Shown here one piece after another: positions 1-8,884 of a stretch of 64,000 nt of DNA. The first letter of the stretch is position 1, and each line of letters starts with the position of its first letter. The position numbers and the translations under genes were made by a program. Origin of the DNA: Bradyrhizobium liaoningense (GTDB lineage Bacteria > Pseudomonadota > Alphaproteobacteria > Rhizobiales > Xanthobacteraceae); NCBI RefSeq assembly GCF_018130955.1, contig NZ_JAFCJM010000020.1, positions 51,416-115,415 of the forward strand. The letters run 5' to 3'. The notes beneath the pieces were generated by a model, which was given only the letters and a program-made list of their open reading frames with translations, made no database searches and had not been told where the DNA came from.

Positions 1-300
1 GGGGGCTTGCGTCAGGACGATCCCGACTCTTCGCTGCTCCACGCGCGCAACGAGCCGCAATGGCCGACCGTCGACGAGTTGCTCTGGATCATGTGCGACC
101 ACGGTGGCAATCCCATCTGCATGACGATCGATCCGGCGCATTTCGGCCAGATCTGGTTCGTCGACCATGAACTCGCCGAATACGAGAAGCCATGGACCCT
201 GGCCGAGGCGATGTCGGACAATTGGGGCTACGTCCTGCCGCTCGCGCCGTCGTTCAGCGAATTCATCGCTGGACTTTACGAGGAAGCGCAGGCGGCCTGA
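1..300 (+). CDS. SMI1/KNR4 (SUKH)-like protein, 5' end outside window
   Basis: The reading frame is open to base 1, so this is probably the C-terminal part of a longer gene; a TTG at base 7 is the first possible start inside the window. The fragment has the look of a SUKH/SMI1-KNR4 C-terminus: a short IWFVDHE strand motif, a spacer, then an aromatic-rich LAPSFSEFIAGL end. SUKH proteins in bacteria are often immunity proteins of polymorphic toxins but many are housekeeping proteins of unknown role. No toxin gene is visible next to it. The family call is tentative because only about 97 residues are seen. Confidence 0.5.
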   Translation, partial: GGLRQDDPDSSLLHARNEPQWPTVDELLWIMCDHGGNPICMTIDPAHFGQIWFVDHELAEYEKPWTLAEAMSDNWGYVLPLAPSFSEFIAGLYEEAQAA

Positions 301-413
301 TTCTCGCGCCTACAGCCGTGTGGACGACGCAGCTGTGGGCCCTCGTTGCGCTCGACGGGCCCCGATCGGGTTGTTAATCCCGCTCTCCGCTGGGGGAGAG
401 TTTGAGTCGGAAT

Positions 414-1910
414 ATGACTGTTGCGATCGAGATGGGGCACACGAGCGCCGGCGCCCCCGCGACTCTCGACCTCGAGGAGTTGCTTGCGACACGCCTGCTG
501 GTGCAGGGCAATTCAGGTTCCGGCAAATCCCATCTCTTGCGGCGGCTCCTGGAACAGAGCGCCGCCTGGGTGCAGCAGGCCATCATCGACCCCGAAGGCG
601 ACTTCGTGACGCTGAACGAGGCTTTTGGTCACCTCGTGATCGATGCCGAGGACCATACCGAACGGGGCCTTCAGGTCGCGGGCGAGCGGGCGCGCATCCA
701 CCGCGTCTCGACCGTGCTCAATCTCGAAGGGCTGGACGCCGAAAACCAGATGCGGCGCGCCGCGGCCTTCCTCAGTGGCCTGTTCGACGTCGAGCGCGAC
801 CACTGGTATCCGATGCTCGTCGTGGTGGACGAAGCCCAGCTCTTTGCTCCCGCCGTCGCGGGTGAAGTTTCGGACGAAGCGCGAAAACTTTCGCTCGGCG
901 CCATGACCAATTTGATGTGCCGCGGCCGCAAGCGCGGGCTCGCCGGCGTGATTGCGACCCAGCGCCTGGCAAAGCTCGCCAAGAACGTCGCGGCCGAGGC
1001 CTCCAACTTCCTCATGGGCCGGACCTTCCTCGACATCGACATGGCGCGCGCGGCCGATCTGCTCGGCATGGAGCGGCGGCAGGCCGACGCCTTCAGGGAC
1101 CTGGAGCGCGGACAATTCATGGCGCTCGGCCCGGCGCTCTCCCGCCGCCCGCTCGGCCTGCGCATCGGTTCGACCGACACGCGCGCGCGCAATGCCAGCC
1201 CAAAACTGATGCCGCTCCCCGAAGCCGCGCTCGAGGATGCGCGCGCCGTGATCTTGGCGGCCCCGCCGCCCGAGGCCGGCCGGCCCCAGCGCCGGCCGTC
1301 ACCGGATCTTCTTGACCAGCTCCGGGCGGCAAAGGCGGCGGCGACAGAAATCCGTCCCGAGGCGATCGAAATTCCCCTCAGCGCCGAGCAGATCGCCGAG
1401 CTGCGCGAGCGGGTCGACGGCATCCTCAGCGCGATCCTCGCCGAGCCCGATGCGGGATTTCGCGCTGTCGGCGTGCTCTATCAGGAGTTCGTGGTTCGCT
1501 GCCGCATCGAGGGCCTCGGTTCTGATGTGCCTGACCTCGGCGAATTCCGCCGCATGCTGACGCGCGCTCGCGCAGGCCTCGGCTCCGATCTCGCTGATGA
1601 CGAGGCGTGGGAGGACGTCACGCTTCGCGCCGGGATCTTGCCGGAGGATATGCAGGGCGTCTTCATGATGATCGCGCGCGCGGCGAAGGAGGGCTGGCCG
1701 TGCCCGAGCGATATCGCGATCGCGCGCGCCTATGGCTCGCACTCGCTGCGCCGCGCCCAGCGCCTGCTCAGCTACATCGAGGAGCAGGGGCTGATCGTCT
1801 GCCAGCTCGACGGCGCCGGCCGGCGCATCGTGACGCTCGTCGAGCTCGCCTGGGCGACGGCGCCGGGTGATCCCAATGCGGAAGAGGCGATGCAGAGCCG
1901 GGTGGGCTGA
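414..1910 (+). CDS. HerA/FtsK-type P-loop ATPase (DUF87-like)
   Basis: Predicted 498-residue cytoplasmic ATPase. A Walker A motif GNSGSGKS lies at about residues 32-39, IDPEGDF at about 58-64, and a Walker B MLVVVDEAQLF begins at about 134, the arrangement of HerA/VirB4/FtsK-type motors (COG0433). The C-terminal 200 residues are helical with no recognised domain. The ATG at 414 is preceded by GGGGGAGAG at 392-400; an in-frame TTG at 402 is an alternative but sits on the ribosome-binding site. HerA motors usually work with a NurA nuclease in DNA-end processing or with defence partners, but neither neighbour looks like a nuclease. The ATPase call is firm, the role is not. Confidence 0.85.
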   Translation: MTVAIEMGHTSAGAPATLDLEELLATRLLVQGNSGSGKSHLLRRLLEQSAAWVQQAIIDPEGDFVTLNEAFGHLVIDAEDHTERGLQVAGERARIHRVSTVLNLEGLDAENQMRRAAAFLSGLFDVERDHWYPMLVVVDEAQLFAPAVAGEVSDEARKLSLGAMTNLMCRGRKRGLAGVIATQRLAKLAKNVAAEASNFLMGRTFLDIDMARAADLLGMERRQADAFRDLERGQFMALGPALSRRPLGLRIGSTDTRARNASPKLMPLPEAALEDARAVILAAPPPEAGRPQRRPSPDLLDQLRAAKAAATEIRPEAIEIPLSAEQIAELRERVDGILSAILAEPDAGFRAVGVLYQEFVVRCRIEGLGSDVPDLGEFRRMLTRARAGLGSDLADDEAWEDVTLRAGILPEDMQGVFMMIARAAKEGWPCPSDIAIARAYGSHSLRRAQRLLSYIEEQGLIVCQLDGAGRRIVTLVELAWATAPGDPNAEEAMQSRVG

Positions 1911-2021
1911 GCTTCGCGAAACCCGCGCTCCAGGCTCCTTGCTCGCCTCCTGGGGTGACGGTTTGCGTCAAGTCAAAGGGCGTCTCCTGAGCGGCGGCTA
2001 TAGCTGGAATCGGGAGGCAGG

Positions 2022-2687
2022 GTGACCCCAATGCTACCCTTTGCGCAGGACGAGTTCCTTGCGGTCTTTGTGGCGTATAACAGTGCCATCTGGCCGGCCC
2101 AGATCGCCGCGTACCTGCTCGGCGGTGTAGCGGTTGCGTTGCTGTTTCGAAGAGGCCAGCTCGCGGATCGCGTGATCGCCGGAATCCTGGCTGCGATGTG
2201 GCTGTGGACGGGGATCGCATATCACGCACTCTGGTTCTCGCAAATCAACAAGGCCGCCTATCTCTTTGCGTCGCTGTTTATCGCCCAGGGCATTTATCTC
2301 CTATATGCCGGCGTGTATCGTTGCCAAATTCGCTTCGGATTGCGATCGGACCTTGCAACCGCGGTCGGCGTCGCATTGGTCGCCTATGCTGCGATCATCT
2401 ACCCACTCATTGGCGTCATCGTTGGCCACAGCTATCCGGAGCTGCCGATGTTCGGCGTGACGCCGTGTCCCGTCACCGTCTTCACGCTGGGATTTTTTCT
2501 GCTGACGACGGAGCGCCTGCCGCGCTCCCTTCTTGTGGTTCCCTTCGCTTGGTCGTTGATCGGCGGAAGTGCCGCCATTCTCCTTCACGTGCCGCAGGAC
2601 TGGTTGCTTCTGGCCAGTGGCTGCATCGTGGTCGTGCTGATTGTCCTCAGGGACCGGCGGGCGGCGGCCGGTGTCGGGACGGCATGA
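2022..2687 (+). CDS. DUF6064-like multi-pass membrane protein
   Basis: 221 residues with about seven hydrophobic segments (for example residues about 24-45, 50-72, 77-97, 111-135 and 195-212), so an inner-membrane protein. The pattern resembles DUF6064. No catalytic motif is evident. A GGGAGG at 2012-2017 precedes both a GTG at 2022 (4 bases away) and an ATG at 2031 (13 bases away), so the start could be either. It stands alone between the ATPase and a convergent methyltransferase gene. Function unknown. Confidence 0.75.
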   Translation: MTPMLPFAQDEFLAVFVAYNSAIWPAQIAAYLLGGVAVALLFRRGQLADRVIAGILAAMWLWTGIAYHALWFSQINKAAYLFASLFIAQGIYLLYAGVYRCQIRFGLRSDLATAVGVALVAYAAIIYPLIGVIVGHSYPELPMFGVTPCPVTVFTLGFFLLTTERLPRSLLVVPFAWSLIGGSAAILLHVPQDWLLLASGCIVVVLIVLRDRRAAAGVGTA

Positions 2688-2770
2688 CGGCGTACCTGCG
2701 ATCGGCCAGGGTTCACGGGCTCGACGTCTGCGAGTCCGAGGCCGCCGTCGGACAGAACATCCGAGTCATT

Positions 2771-3358
2771 TCAGAGGCGCCGCTGGGGGCGCCGTCGGAT
2801 GCGATAGACGGATGCCGGGGGGATATTGAGCGCCGTTCGTCCGACCAGGCTGGCCTTCAGTCCAAGACGATCGAGAATCGGCCGTGGCACCGGACAACGC
2901 GGTCCGTATGTGAACTGATAGAGCGTGCCTCCCTCCTGCATGTGGCGAAAGGCTCCGGCCAGGATTGCGATCACTTTGCGCGGCGACATCGACAATAGCG
3001 GCAGCCCGCTGACAACCGCAGAGGCTGGCGCCATGAACGGCTCGTGTTGCGAGAGTTGGCGCGCATCCATCCAGAGCAAGCGCGCCCTCGGAAAACGCTG
3101 CTGCAAAAGGCGGACGAAATCTGAGCCGTATTCGACGAGCAACAGGTCGCGTTCCGGCACACCGCGCCGTATGAGCGCCTTGGTGAAGATACCGGTCCCA
3201 GGCCCCAGTTCGATCACCGGTCCGGTGCCGGGTACGATCTCCTGCGTCATCAGGCGCGCCAGCGATTGACCTGATGGCGCTACGGCCGAGACTTGCCAGG
3301 GATTGGAAACGTACGAGCGGAAGAACTGAAAGAAGTCTGCTACGGCGCTGGCGTTCAT
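2771..3358 (-). CDS. PmtA-like class I SAM-dependent methyltransferase
   Basis: 195 residues with a Rossmann SAM-binding motif I (VIELGPGTGIFTKALI, about residues 48-63) and an N-terminal FFRSYVSNPWQVSAVAPSG segment like that of rhizobial phospholipid N-methyltransferases. Those enzymes convert phosphatidylethanolamine stepwise to its methylated derivatives and phosphatidylcholine at the membrane surface. Bradyrhizobium carries several Pmt paralogues, so this may be a side-activity copy. GAGAGGA precedes the start; a GTG one codon upstream (3361) is also possible. The methyltransferase fold is clear, the lipid substrate is inferred. Confidence 0.75.
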   Translation of the reverse strand: MNASAVADFFQFFRSYVSNPWQVSAVAPSGQSLARLMTQEIVPGTGPVIELGPGTGIFTKALIRRGVPERDLLLVEYGSDFVRLLQQRFPRARLLWMDARQLSQHEPFMAPASAVVSGLPLLSMSPRKVIAILAGAFRHMQEGGTLYQFTYGPRCPVPRPILDRLGLKASLVGRTALNIPPASVYRIRRRPQRRL

Positions 3359-3424
3359 CACTGTCCTCTCTTTCCATTCACGACAAGCAAACGGACGCGT
3401 TTCATGAAAGGCGGCAGGGCACGA

Positions 3425-4273
3425 CTACGATGCGATGTTGTGCTGCCTTGCATCGCCTTGCGCTGCGTTGGAAAGAGGCTCCCACGCTTCCCACGTCGCG
3501 AGCCGCTCGGCGTAGGCAGCGCGGGCTCGCGGCAATCCTTCCGTACCGACAAAGAACCGCAACGGAGGGTTCTTGGCGTCGACGATCTTCAGGATCGCAT
3601 CGGCCGTCGCTTGCGGATCCCCGAATGCGAGCTTGGCGCCCGCCGCAAACATCTCTGCCCTTGTATTGCTGTAGGCGTCAATGACGGGCGAGATCCTGAG
3701 CGAAGCCATGCTGGCGAACCCTGTCGCGTAGGCGCCCGGCTCGAGCAGCGTGACCTTGATCCCGAAGCTCTTGACCTCCTGCGCCAGACTCTCATGAAGA
3801 GCTTCGAGTGCGAACTTCGAGGCGTTGTAGAACCCGGTGATGGGACCGGCAACGACGCCCGCGACGCTCGATACACCGATGACATGGCCGCTGCGCTGCC
3901 GTCGCAGCAGGGGGAGGGCGGCCTGAATGACCCGAAGGGAGCCGAAGACGTTCGTGTCGAACTCGGCACGAACATCGGCCTCGCTTGCCTCCTCGATCGC
4001 GCCAACGAGTGCGTAACCCGCGTTGTTGAGGACGACGTCCAATCTTCCGAAGTGCATGTAAGCCCTGGTCACGACGTTCTGGACCGCGTGAGCATTGGTC
4101 ACGTCCAGCGTCATTGGCAGCACCGCGTCACCGTAGCTGTCCGCAAGATCAGCGACGTCCGCCATGATGCGGGCGGTGGCCGCTACCTTGTCGCCGCGCT
4201 TGAGGGCGGCCTCGGCCCAGATGCGGCCAAAGCCGCGCGATGCCCCGGTGATGAACCAGACTTTGCCAGACAT
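3425..4273 (-). CDS. SDR family NAD(P)-dependent oxidoreductase
   Basis: 282-residue classical short-chain dehydrogenase. It has the cofactor motif TGASRGFG at residues 9-16, NNAG in the middle, a catalytic serine in GVSSVAG and the YNASK active-site pair. Start ATG at 4273 is supported by AAAGGG upstream; an in-frame upstream extension to 4405 lacks family similarity. It lies 180 bases downstream of the AraC-type regulator gene on the same strand, so it may be a target of that regulator. The substrate cannot be told from sequence. Confidence 0.85.
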   Translation of the reverse strand: MSGKVWFITGASRGFGRIWAEAALKRGDKVAATARIMADVADLADSYGDAVLPMTLDVTNAHAVQNVVTRAYMHFGRLDVVLNNAGYALVGAIEEASEADVRAEFDTNVFGSLRVIQAALPLLRRQRSGHVIGVSSVAGVVAGPITGFYNASKFALEALHESLAQEVKSFGIKVTLLEPGAYATGFASMASLRISPVIDAYSNTRAEMFAAGAKLAFGDPQATADAILKIVDAKNPPLRFFVGTEGLPRARAAYAERLATWEAWEPLSNAAQGDARQHNIAS

Positions 4274-4453
4274 GCGATATCCCTTTGTGAGTTGAGTTGG
4301 TCTGCAGGTTTTCTCGTAGCGCCGGGAGGGTCGATCGGCAGTGGCGAACCGCGCCAACGAAGTTGCCACAGGCGCCAAAGAAGATGCAGGACATGCGGAG
4401 GGCAAGGCGCTCTCAGTATCGCCTCAATGTTGGCTGCGTTCGGCTCCGAACGG

Positions 4454-5470
4454 TCAGTGAACCTTGTTGCCGTGCAGCTCGCGCCAGCGGCTTGGCGTCA
4501 CGCCTTCCCAGTATCGGAAAGCGCGATAGAAGGAGCTTGCATCCTGGTAGCCCAGCAGGCACGCGACCTCATCGATTTCAGCCGTTGGATCCGACAGAAG
4601 TTGCCGCCCGAGTTCTTGACGCGCCTCAACGAGTAACTCACGGAAGCTCGCACCTTCCTCGGTTATGCGCCGTTGGAGGGTCCGCTCGCTAGTCCCAAGG
4701 TCACGCGCCACGTCCGACAGTTCCGGCCGTCCGCTCGCAAGGCTTCTCTTGAGTACGACCTTCACTTGCTCCTTGATCGAGCTGCGCGCTTGCAGCTCGC
4801 CTAGTGCCGACGCCAGTGCTGGCGTCAGAATTTCGAGCAGTGCTTGGTTGTGCCCCGGAAAAGGACGATCCAGGTCAGCGGTTTTCAGGATCAGCAGGTT
4901 TCGTGCCGAGCCATAACGGATCGGACATTCAAAATACTTCTGGTAGACATCGCTGCTGGGGCGGGAACGGACCAGCTCCACGCGTTTCGGCGTCAAGTGT
5001 TGCCAGGTGCCCCGACGCCCGAGTTCGACCAGGGTTGCGAAGGTCACGTCCGTCGAAATCGAGGGCTCAGGTTCGCTTGCGTACGGCCACTCTGCCGTGA
5101 TCGTGCATTCGTCTTTGCTCTCCTTAACCTGCAATTGCTCGGGCGAGCAAAGCCGCTTGAAACGTGCAATGCGGAGCAGTCCGTCGCGATAATCCCTTGC
5201 GTAGAACGCAGCCAGGCTCGACGGGGGATGAACGGCCGATTCGGTACTCTGGACCAGCCTGAGACCGAGACCGGGCTCGGGCTTCAACTCCTCAAGGGCC
5301 TTCCAGAGAGCAAAGAACTGCGCAGTGGTGACCTGCCCCTGTTCGTTCAGGTGCAAGGTTGCGGGCAACTTGGCCTGTCGCAGCAGTGCCGCCGGCGGGA
5401 CCCCGATCTGCTCCACGGTCTGCCAGAAGGCCCGTGGCACCTTGCATCTGTCTGCTGCCATCCCACTCAT
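4454..5470 (-). CDS. AraC-family transcriptional regulator
   Basis: 338 residues. The N-terminal two thirds match the arabinose-binding-like sensor domain of the OruR/ArgR-type AraC regulators; the C-terminus carries two helix-turn-helix units (ELSDVARDLGTSERTLQRRI, then EIDEVACLLGYQDASSFYRA) followed by the typical GVTPSRWRE end. The start ATG at 5470 overlaps the TGA of the upstream dehydrogenase gene by 4 bases (ATGA), so the two are translationally coupled. Another dehydrogenase gene follows. It probably controls the two flanking SDR genes in response to a small hydrophobic ligand (inference). Confidence 0.85.
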   Translation of the reverse strand: MSGMAADRCKVPRAFWQTVEQIGVPPAALLRQAKLPATLHLNEQGQVTTAQFFALWKALEELKPEPGLGLRLVQSTESAVHPPSSLAAFYARDYRDGLLRIARFKRLCSPEQLQVKESKDECTITAEWPYASEPEPSISTDVTFATLVELGRRGTWQHLTPKRVELVRSRPSSDVYQKYFECPIRYGSARNLLILKTADLDRPFPGHNQALLEILTPALASALGELQARSSIKEQVKVVLKRSLASGRPELSDVARDLGTSERTLQRRITEEGASFRELLVEARQELGRQLLSDPTAEIDEVACLLGYQDASSFYRAFRYWEGVTPSRWRELHGNKVH

Positions 5471-6315
5471 TGCCGGTCCCGATCCCAGCGCATCTGACTC
5501 ATGATCACGCGATCGAACATGCGATCGCCGAACCACTCGCGGATCTTGATCATGGGCAAGGCGTACTTGCCAGCGACGTAGCGTGTACGCGGCTTGGCCT
5601 CATTCACGGCCTTGGAGACGACGTCAGCGATGACGGTCGGGTTTGTGCCGCGCCCCTGCCCATAAGCATCCCGGGTCGATTTCGCGACCGCGTGCGTCAG
5701 CCTGGCATAGGGGCCTGTACCTGAGCGCTTGAGCAGTCCATTGGCAACCACGTCACCGAATCCTGTCTCGATCAGGCCAGGCTCGACCACAACCACTTTG
5801 ATGCCGAACGGAGCGAGTTCGAGCCGCAGACAATCGGACCAGCCTTCGAGTGCATGCTTGGTTGCGTGGTACCATGAACCGAGCAAGGTGTAGATCTTGC
5901 CGCCCATCGAGGTGATGTTGATGATCGTCCCGGAGCGCTTCTCCCTCATTTTCGGCAGCAGGAGCTGCGTCAGCCGGGCGGCACCGAACAAGTTCACTTC
6001 GAACTGGTACCTCGCTTCGTCGATGCCGACGTCCTCAACGGGACCGTACAGTCCGAACCCGGCGTTGTTGACGAGCACGTCGATGCCGTCGACTTCTTCA
6101 AGGATGGCGTCAACAGCCGCTTTGATCTCGGTGTCCTTGGACACGTCCATACGCAATGGCTTCGCGCCGAGCTTTGCGAGGTCGCCCATTTTCTCGATGC
6201 TACGTGCAGCAACGTAGACCTGGAAGCCGTCCTTCATCAGGCGCTTTGCGATTTCCTTCCCCATGCCGGAAGAAGCTCCGGTCACGAGCGCAGTTCTCTT
6301 CGATTTGTCAGACAT
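5467..6315 (-). CDS. SDR family oxidoreductase, coupled to AraC regulator
   Basis: 282-residue classical SDR with TGASSGMG near the N-terminus, NNAGFG, a serine in NITSMGG and the YHATK catalytic pair; the following PGLIETGF loop is also typical. Start ATG at 6315 has GAGAGG 6 bases upstream, better than the in-frame ATG at 6357. Its stop overlaps the start of the AraC gene by 4 bases. The C-terminal 80 residues resemble dehydrogenases of the DltE/YqjQ type acting on ketones or alcohols. Substrate unknown. Confidence 0.85.
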   Translation of the reverse strand: MSDKSKRTALVTGASSGMGKEIAKRLMKDGFQVYVAARSIEKMGDLAKLGAKPLRMDVSKDTEIKAAVDAILEEVDGIDVLVNNAGFGLYGPVEDVGIDEARYQFEVNLFGAARLTQLLLPKMREKRSGTIINITSMGGKIYTLLGSWYHATKHALEGWSDCLRLELAPFGIKVVVVEPGLIETGFGDVVANGLLKRSGTGPYARLTHAVAKSTRDAYGQGRGTNPTVIADVVSKAVNEAKPRTRYVAGKYALPMIKIREWFGDRMFDRVIMSQMRWDRDRQ

Positions 6316-6514
6316 GCCAACCTCTCTTCGTTCTCGGTTATCTTGTGGGGCCTCCATGAAGCGAATTGACTAACAGAGCGCGCCAATAGACTTGCACAAC
6401 GCGCCAATTCCGACGACTGTTTTAAGTCATTGTACATGCGAGGAAATTCGCGGAGGAAGGCGCGGCACATGGGCCGCGCCTTGGCAAGGCGGTTCGGAAT
6501 TGCCGGAAACCTGC

Positions 6515-6985
6515 TCACCCGCGGGCGCGGTGGAAAGTGCGGGTTTGCCCCATGGCTGGAAGGCCGAGATATCCTCTCAGGTGCATCTTGCCGTCCTTGA
6601 CGGTGGCCTTGCAGTTGTAGGTGCGGCCCGACGAGGCATCGTAAATCGAGCCGCCGCTCCACTCGCCGTCTCCCCAGCGCAAGCCCGTGATGAAGACGAT
6701 GTTCTTAAGGGTCCGCGAACGCAGCGCGGGGTCAGGGTTCTTGGCGTCCTTCTTGAATGTGACATTGTCCGCTTCCACGATCTCGTTGCCGTAGAGCATG
6801 CGCGCCTGGAATTCCGCTCCGGCCTTGAACATGTCGAGTTTGACGGTGCCGTCGTCCGCTTCCCAGGTCCCGACGATCGTATCGGAGGCAGACGGCTCGC
6901 CGTGAGCCATCGGCATCAATCCGATGTTCAGTGTCGCCATGAGCAGGAAAATTGCGGATCGTCGGGAAAGCAGGGCTGTTTGCAT
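6515..6985 (-). CDS. DUF2147 periplasmic protein
   Basis: 156 residues with a signal peptide (about residues 1-29, cleavage after AHG) and a DUF2147 domain: the TIVGTWEADDG opening strand, then IVFITGLRWGDGEWSGGSIYDASSGRTY and a closing LRGYLG. DUF2147 proteins are small lipocalin-like beta proteins of the cell envelope with no established activity. The start at 6985 is preceded by AAGGA at good spacing. It appears to be a single-gene unit. Confidence 0.8.
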   Translation of the reverse strand: MQTALLSRRSAIFLLMATLNIGLMPMAHGEPSASDTIVGTWEADDGTVKLDMFKAGAEFQARMLYGNEIVEADNVTFKKDAKNPDPALRSRTLKNIVFITGLRWGDGEWSGGSIYDASSGRTYNCKATVKDGKMHLRGYLGLPAMGQTRTFHRARG

Positions 6986-7171
6986 GTTGTGTTCCTTGAT
7001 TTGCAATTGGGAGGAGCGATCAAGTCGTTCGCTCGGTGGGCTCGCAGGTGTCTGTAGATTTCGGCGCTGGAGCCGGCAGCGGCAGAAGGCGCCAGCCGAA
7101 TTGCGCGACGCGCCAATCAAGGGGCATGACGTCTCAAGCGAGGGCTGGACTAATCTCTTGCGCGCTGTCTC

Positions 7172-7203
7172 CCGATGTCGTCCTGGCGTTCGCCAGGACG
7201 ACT
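7172..7203. repeat. Hairpin repeat in the 6986-7345 gap
   Basis: GTCGTCCTGGC and GCCAGGACGAC form a perfect 11-bp inverted repeat around a 4-base loop (about 7174-7201). This type of short GTCGTCCTGGC hairpin recurs between genes in Bradyrhizobium. It is not followed by a T run, so it is more likely a repeat unit than a terminator. The rest of the 360-base gap holds the CtrA box and the minC promoter region. Confidence 0.5.
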
Positions 7204-7279
7204 CCAGAGCGAGGTGGGGCCATTAGCTCTTAATGGCTGACACGGCTATCCCCCGGTTCCGCGTAACCCCACGGAGAAG

Positions 7280-7326
7280 TTAACCCGCCATTAACCATCC
7301 CGGGTCGATCATTAACCATTCAATAA
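7280..7326 (+). promoter_or_regulatory. CtrA box upstream of minC
   Basis: TTAA at 7280-7283 and TTAA at 7291-7294 are separated by exactly 7 bases, matching the TTAA-N7-TTAAC consensus of the cell-cycle regulator CtrA. A second, one-mismatch copy (TTAA-N7-ATAAC) starts at 7312. The first box lies 51-66 bases upstream of the minC ATG, a normal position for activation from the -35 region or for repression. CtrA control of minCDE has been described in Sinorhizobium. Confidence 0.6.
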
Positions 7327-7345
7327 CAAGGACGAGTCGGCCGCC

Positions 7346-8047
7346 ATGGAGGCAGCAGCAGCAAGACCTCAACGCCAGTTGGTGCGCCTGCGCGGGCGCT
7401 CCTATGTTGCCTTCGTCTTCGTGCCGACGGTGCCAATCGTCGACTGGCTGCAGGAGATCGACGCGACCATCGCGCGCTCGCCGGGATTTTTCGTCGGCCG
7501 GCCGGTGGTGGTTGACCTGTCGTCGGTGGACCTCAGCCAGTCCGGCATCACCCATCTCCTGGCGAGCCTTCAGGAACGCAACATCCGCGTACTCGGCGTC
7601 GAGGGGGTGGAGGAGGCGCGGCTGACGCCGGCGATGCCGCCGCTGCTCACCGGCGGCCGTGCCTGCGCGATCGAGCAGAACGCGCCGAAAAAGCCGGCGG
7701 CCAAGATCGACCTCAAGCCGACCTCGCTGCTCCTGGAGCACCCGGTGCGCTCCGGCCAGACCGTGATTTTCCCCGAAGGGGACGTGACCATTCTCGGCTC
7801 GGTGGGATCCGGGGCCGAGGTCGTGGCGGGCGGTTCCATCCACGTCTATGGCGCGCTGCGCGGCCGCGCCATGGCCGGTGTCAACGGACACTCCTCCGCG
7901 CGGATCTATTGTCAGAAGATCGAGGCTGAACTGCTTGCAATTGATGGATTTTACCAGACCGCGGACGACATCGACGCCGCCTTGCGCGGCAAGCCGGCCC
8001 AGGCCTGGCTACAGGGGAATACCATGCGAATTACAGCACTGAACTGA
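7346..8047 (+). CDS. minC: Septum site-determining protein MinC
   Basis: 233 residues, normal MinC length. The N-terminal half is the FtsZ-interacting domain; the C-terminal half (from about residue 130) has the repeated short turns of the MinC right-handed beta-helix, including VIFPEGDVTILGSVGSGAEVVAGGSIHVYGALRG. MinC blocks FtsZ assembly and is carried to the membrane by MinD, so that division occurs only at mid-cell. It is the first gene of minCDE, 21 bases before minD. A CtrA box upstream suggests cell-cycle control. Confidence 0.95.
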   Translation: MEAAAARPQRQLVRLRGRSYVAFVFVPTVPIVDWLQEIDATIARSPGFFVGRPVVVDLSSVDLSQSGITHLLASLQERNIRVLGVEGVEEARLTPAMPPLLTGGRACAIEQNAPKKPAAKIDLKPTSLLLEHPVRSGQTVIFPEGDVTILGSVGSGAEVVAGGSIHVYGALRGRAMAGVNGHSSARIYCQKIEAELLAIDGFYQTADDIDAALRGKPAQAWLQGNTMRITALN

Positions 8048-8068
8048 CCAGAAAAGGAGACATTTCAG

Positions 8069-8884
8069 ATGAGTAAGGTACTGGTCGTGACATCAGGCAA
8101 GGGCGGGGTCGGCAAGACCACGACCACAGCCGCCCTTGGCGCGGCGCTGGCGCAACGCGGCGACAAGGTCGTCGTCGTCGATTTCGACGTCGGCCTGCGC
8201 AACCTTGACCTCGTGATGGGCGCCGAACGCCGCGTGGTGTTCGACCTCATCAACGTCGTGCAGGGGGTGGCGAAGTTGCCGCAGGCGCTGATCCGCGACA
8301 AGCGGCTGGAGAACCTCTGGCTGCTGCCGGCCTCGCAAACCCGCGACAAGGACGCGCTGACGGAGGAGGGCGTAGGGAGCGTCATCTCCGACCTACGCTC
8401 CCGGTTCGACTGGGTGATCTGCGACAGCCCGGCCGGCATCGAGCGCGGCGCCTCGATGGCGATGCGCTTCGCCGACGAGGCTGTGATCGTCACCAACCCT
8501 GAAGTCTCCTCGGTGCGCGACTCAGATCGCATCATCGGCATGCTCGATTCCAAGACGGTCCGGGCCGAGCGCGGCGAGCGGGTCGAGAAACACATTCTCA
8601 TCACCCGCTACGATCCCGCGCGCGCCTCGCGCGGCGAGATGCTGACCATCGACGACATCCTGGAAATTCTGGCGACGCCCTTGCTGGGCATCATCCCCGA
8701 AAGCCAGGACGTGCTGAAAGCCTCCAACGTCGGTACGCCCGTGACGCTGTCCAATGCGGACGGTGCGCCCGCGCGGGCCTACATGGACGCGGCGAAGCGG
8801 TTGTGTGGCGAAAACATCCGGATGTCCGTGCCTTCGGAGAAAAAAGGCTTCATGGATCGCCTCTTGCGACGGAGGGCGGCATGA
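8069..8884 (+). CDS. minD: Septum site-determining ATPase MinD
   Basis: 271 residues of the ParA/MinD family. The deviant Walker A SGKGGVGKTT is at residues 9-18, and the VVVDFDVGLRNLD and VICDSPAGIERGA motifs follow. The C-terminus KGFMDRLLRRRAA is an amphipathic membrane-targeting helix. MinD binds ATP, dimerises on the membrane, recruits MinC, and is released by MinE. An AAAGGAG sits 9 bases before the ATG. The stop overlaps the minE start. Confidence 0.97.
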   Translation: MSKVLVVTSGKGGVGKTTTTAALGAALAQRGDKVVVVDFDVGLRNLDLVMGAERRVVFDLINVVQGVAKLPQALIRDKRLENLWLLPASQTRDKDALTEEGVGSVISDLRSRFDWVICDSPAGIERGASMAMRFADEAVIVTNPEVSSVRDSDRIIGMLDSKTVRAERGERVEKHILITRYDPARASRGEMLTIDDILEILATPLLGIIPESQDVLKASNVGTPVTLSNADGAPARAYMDAAKRLCGENIRMSVPSEKKGFMDRLLRRRAA

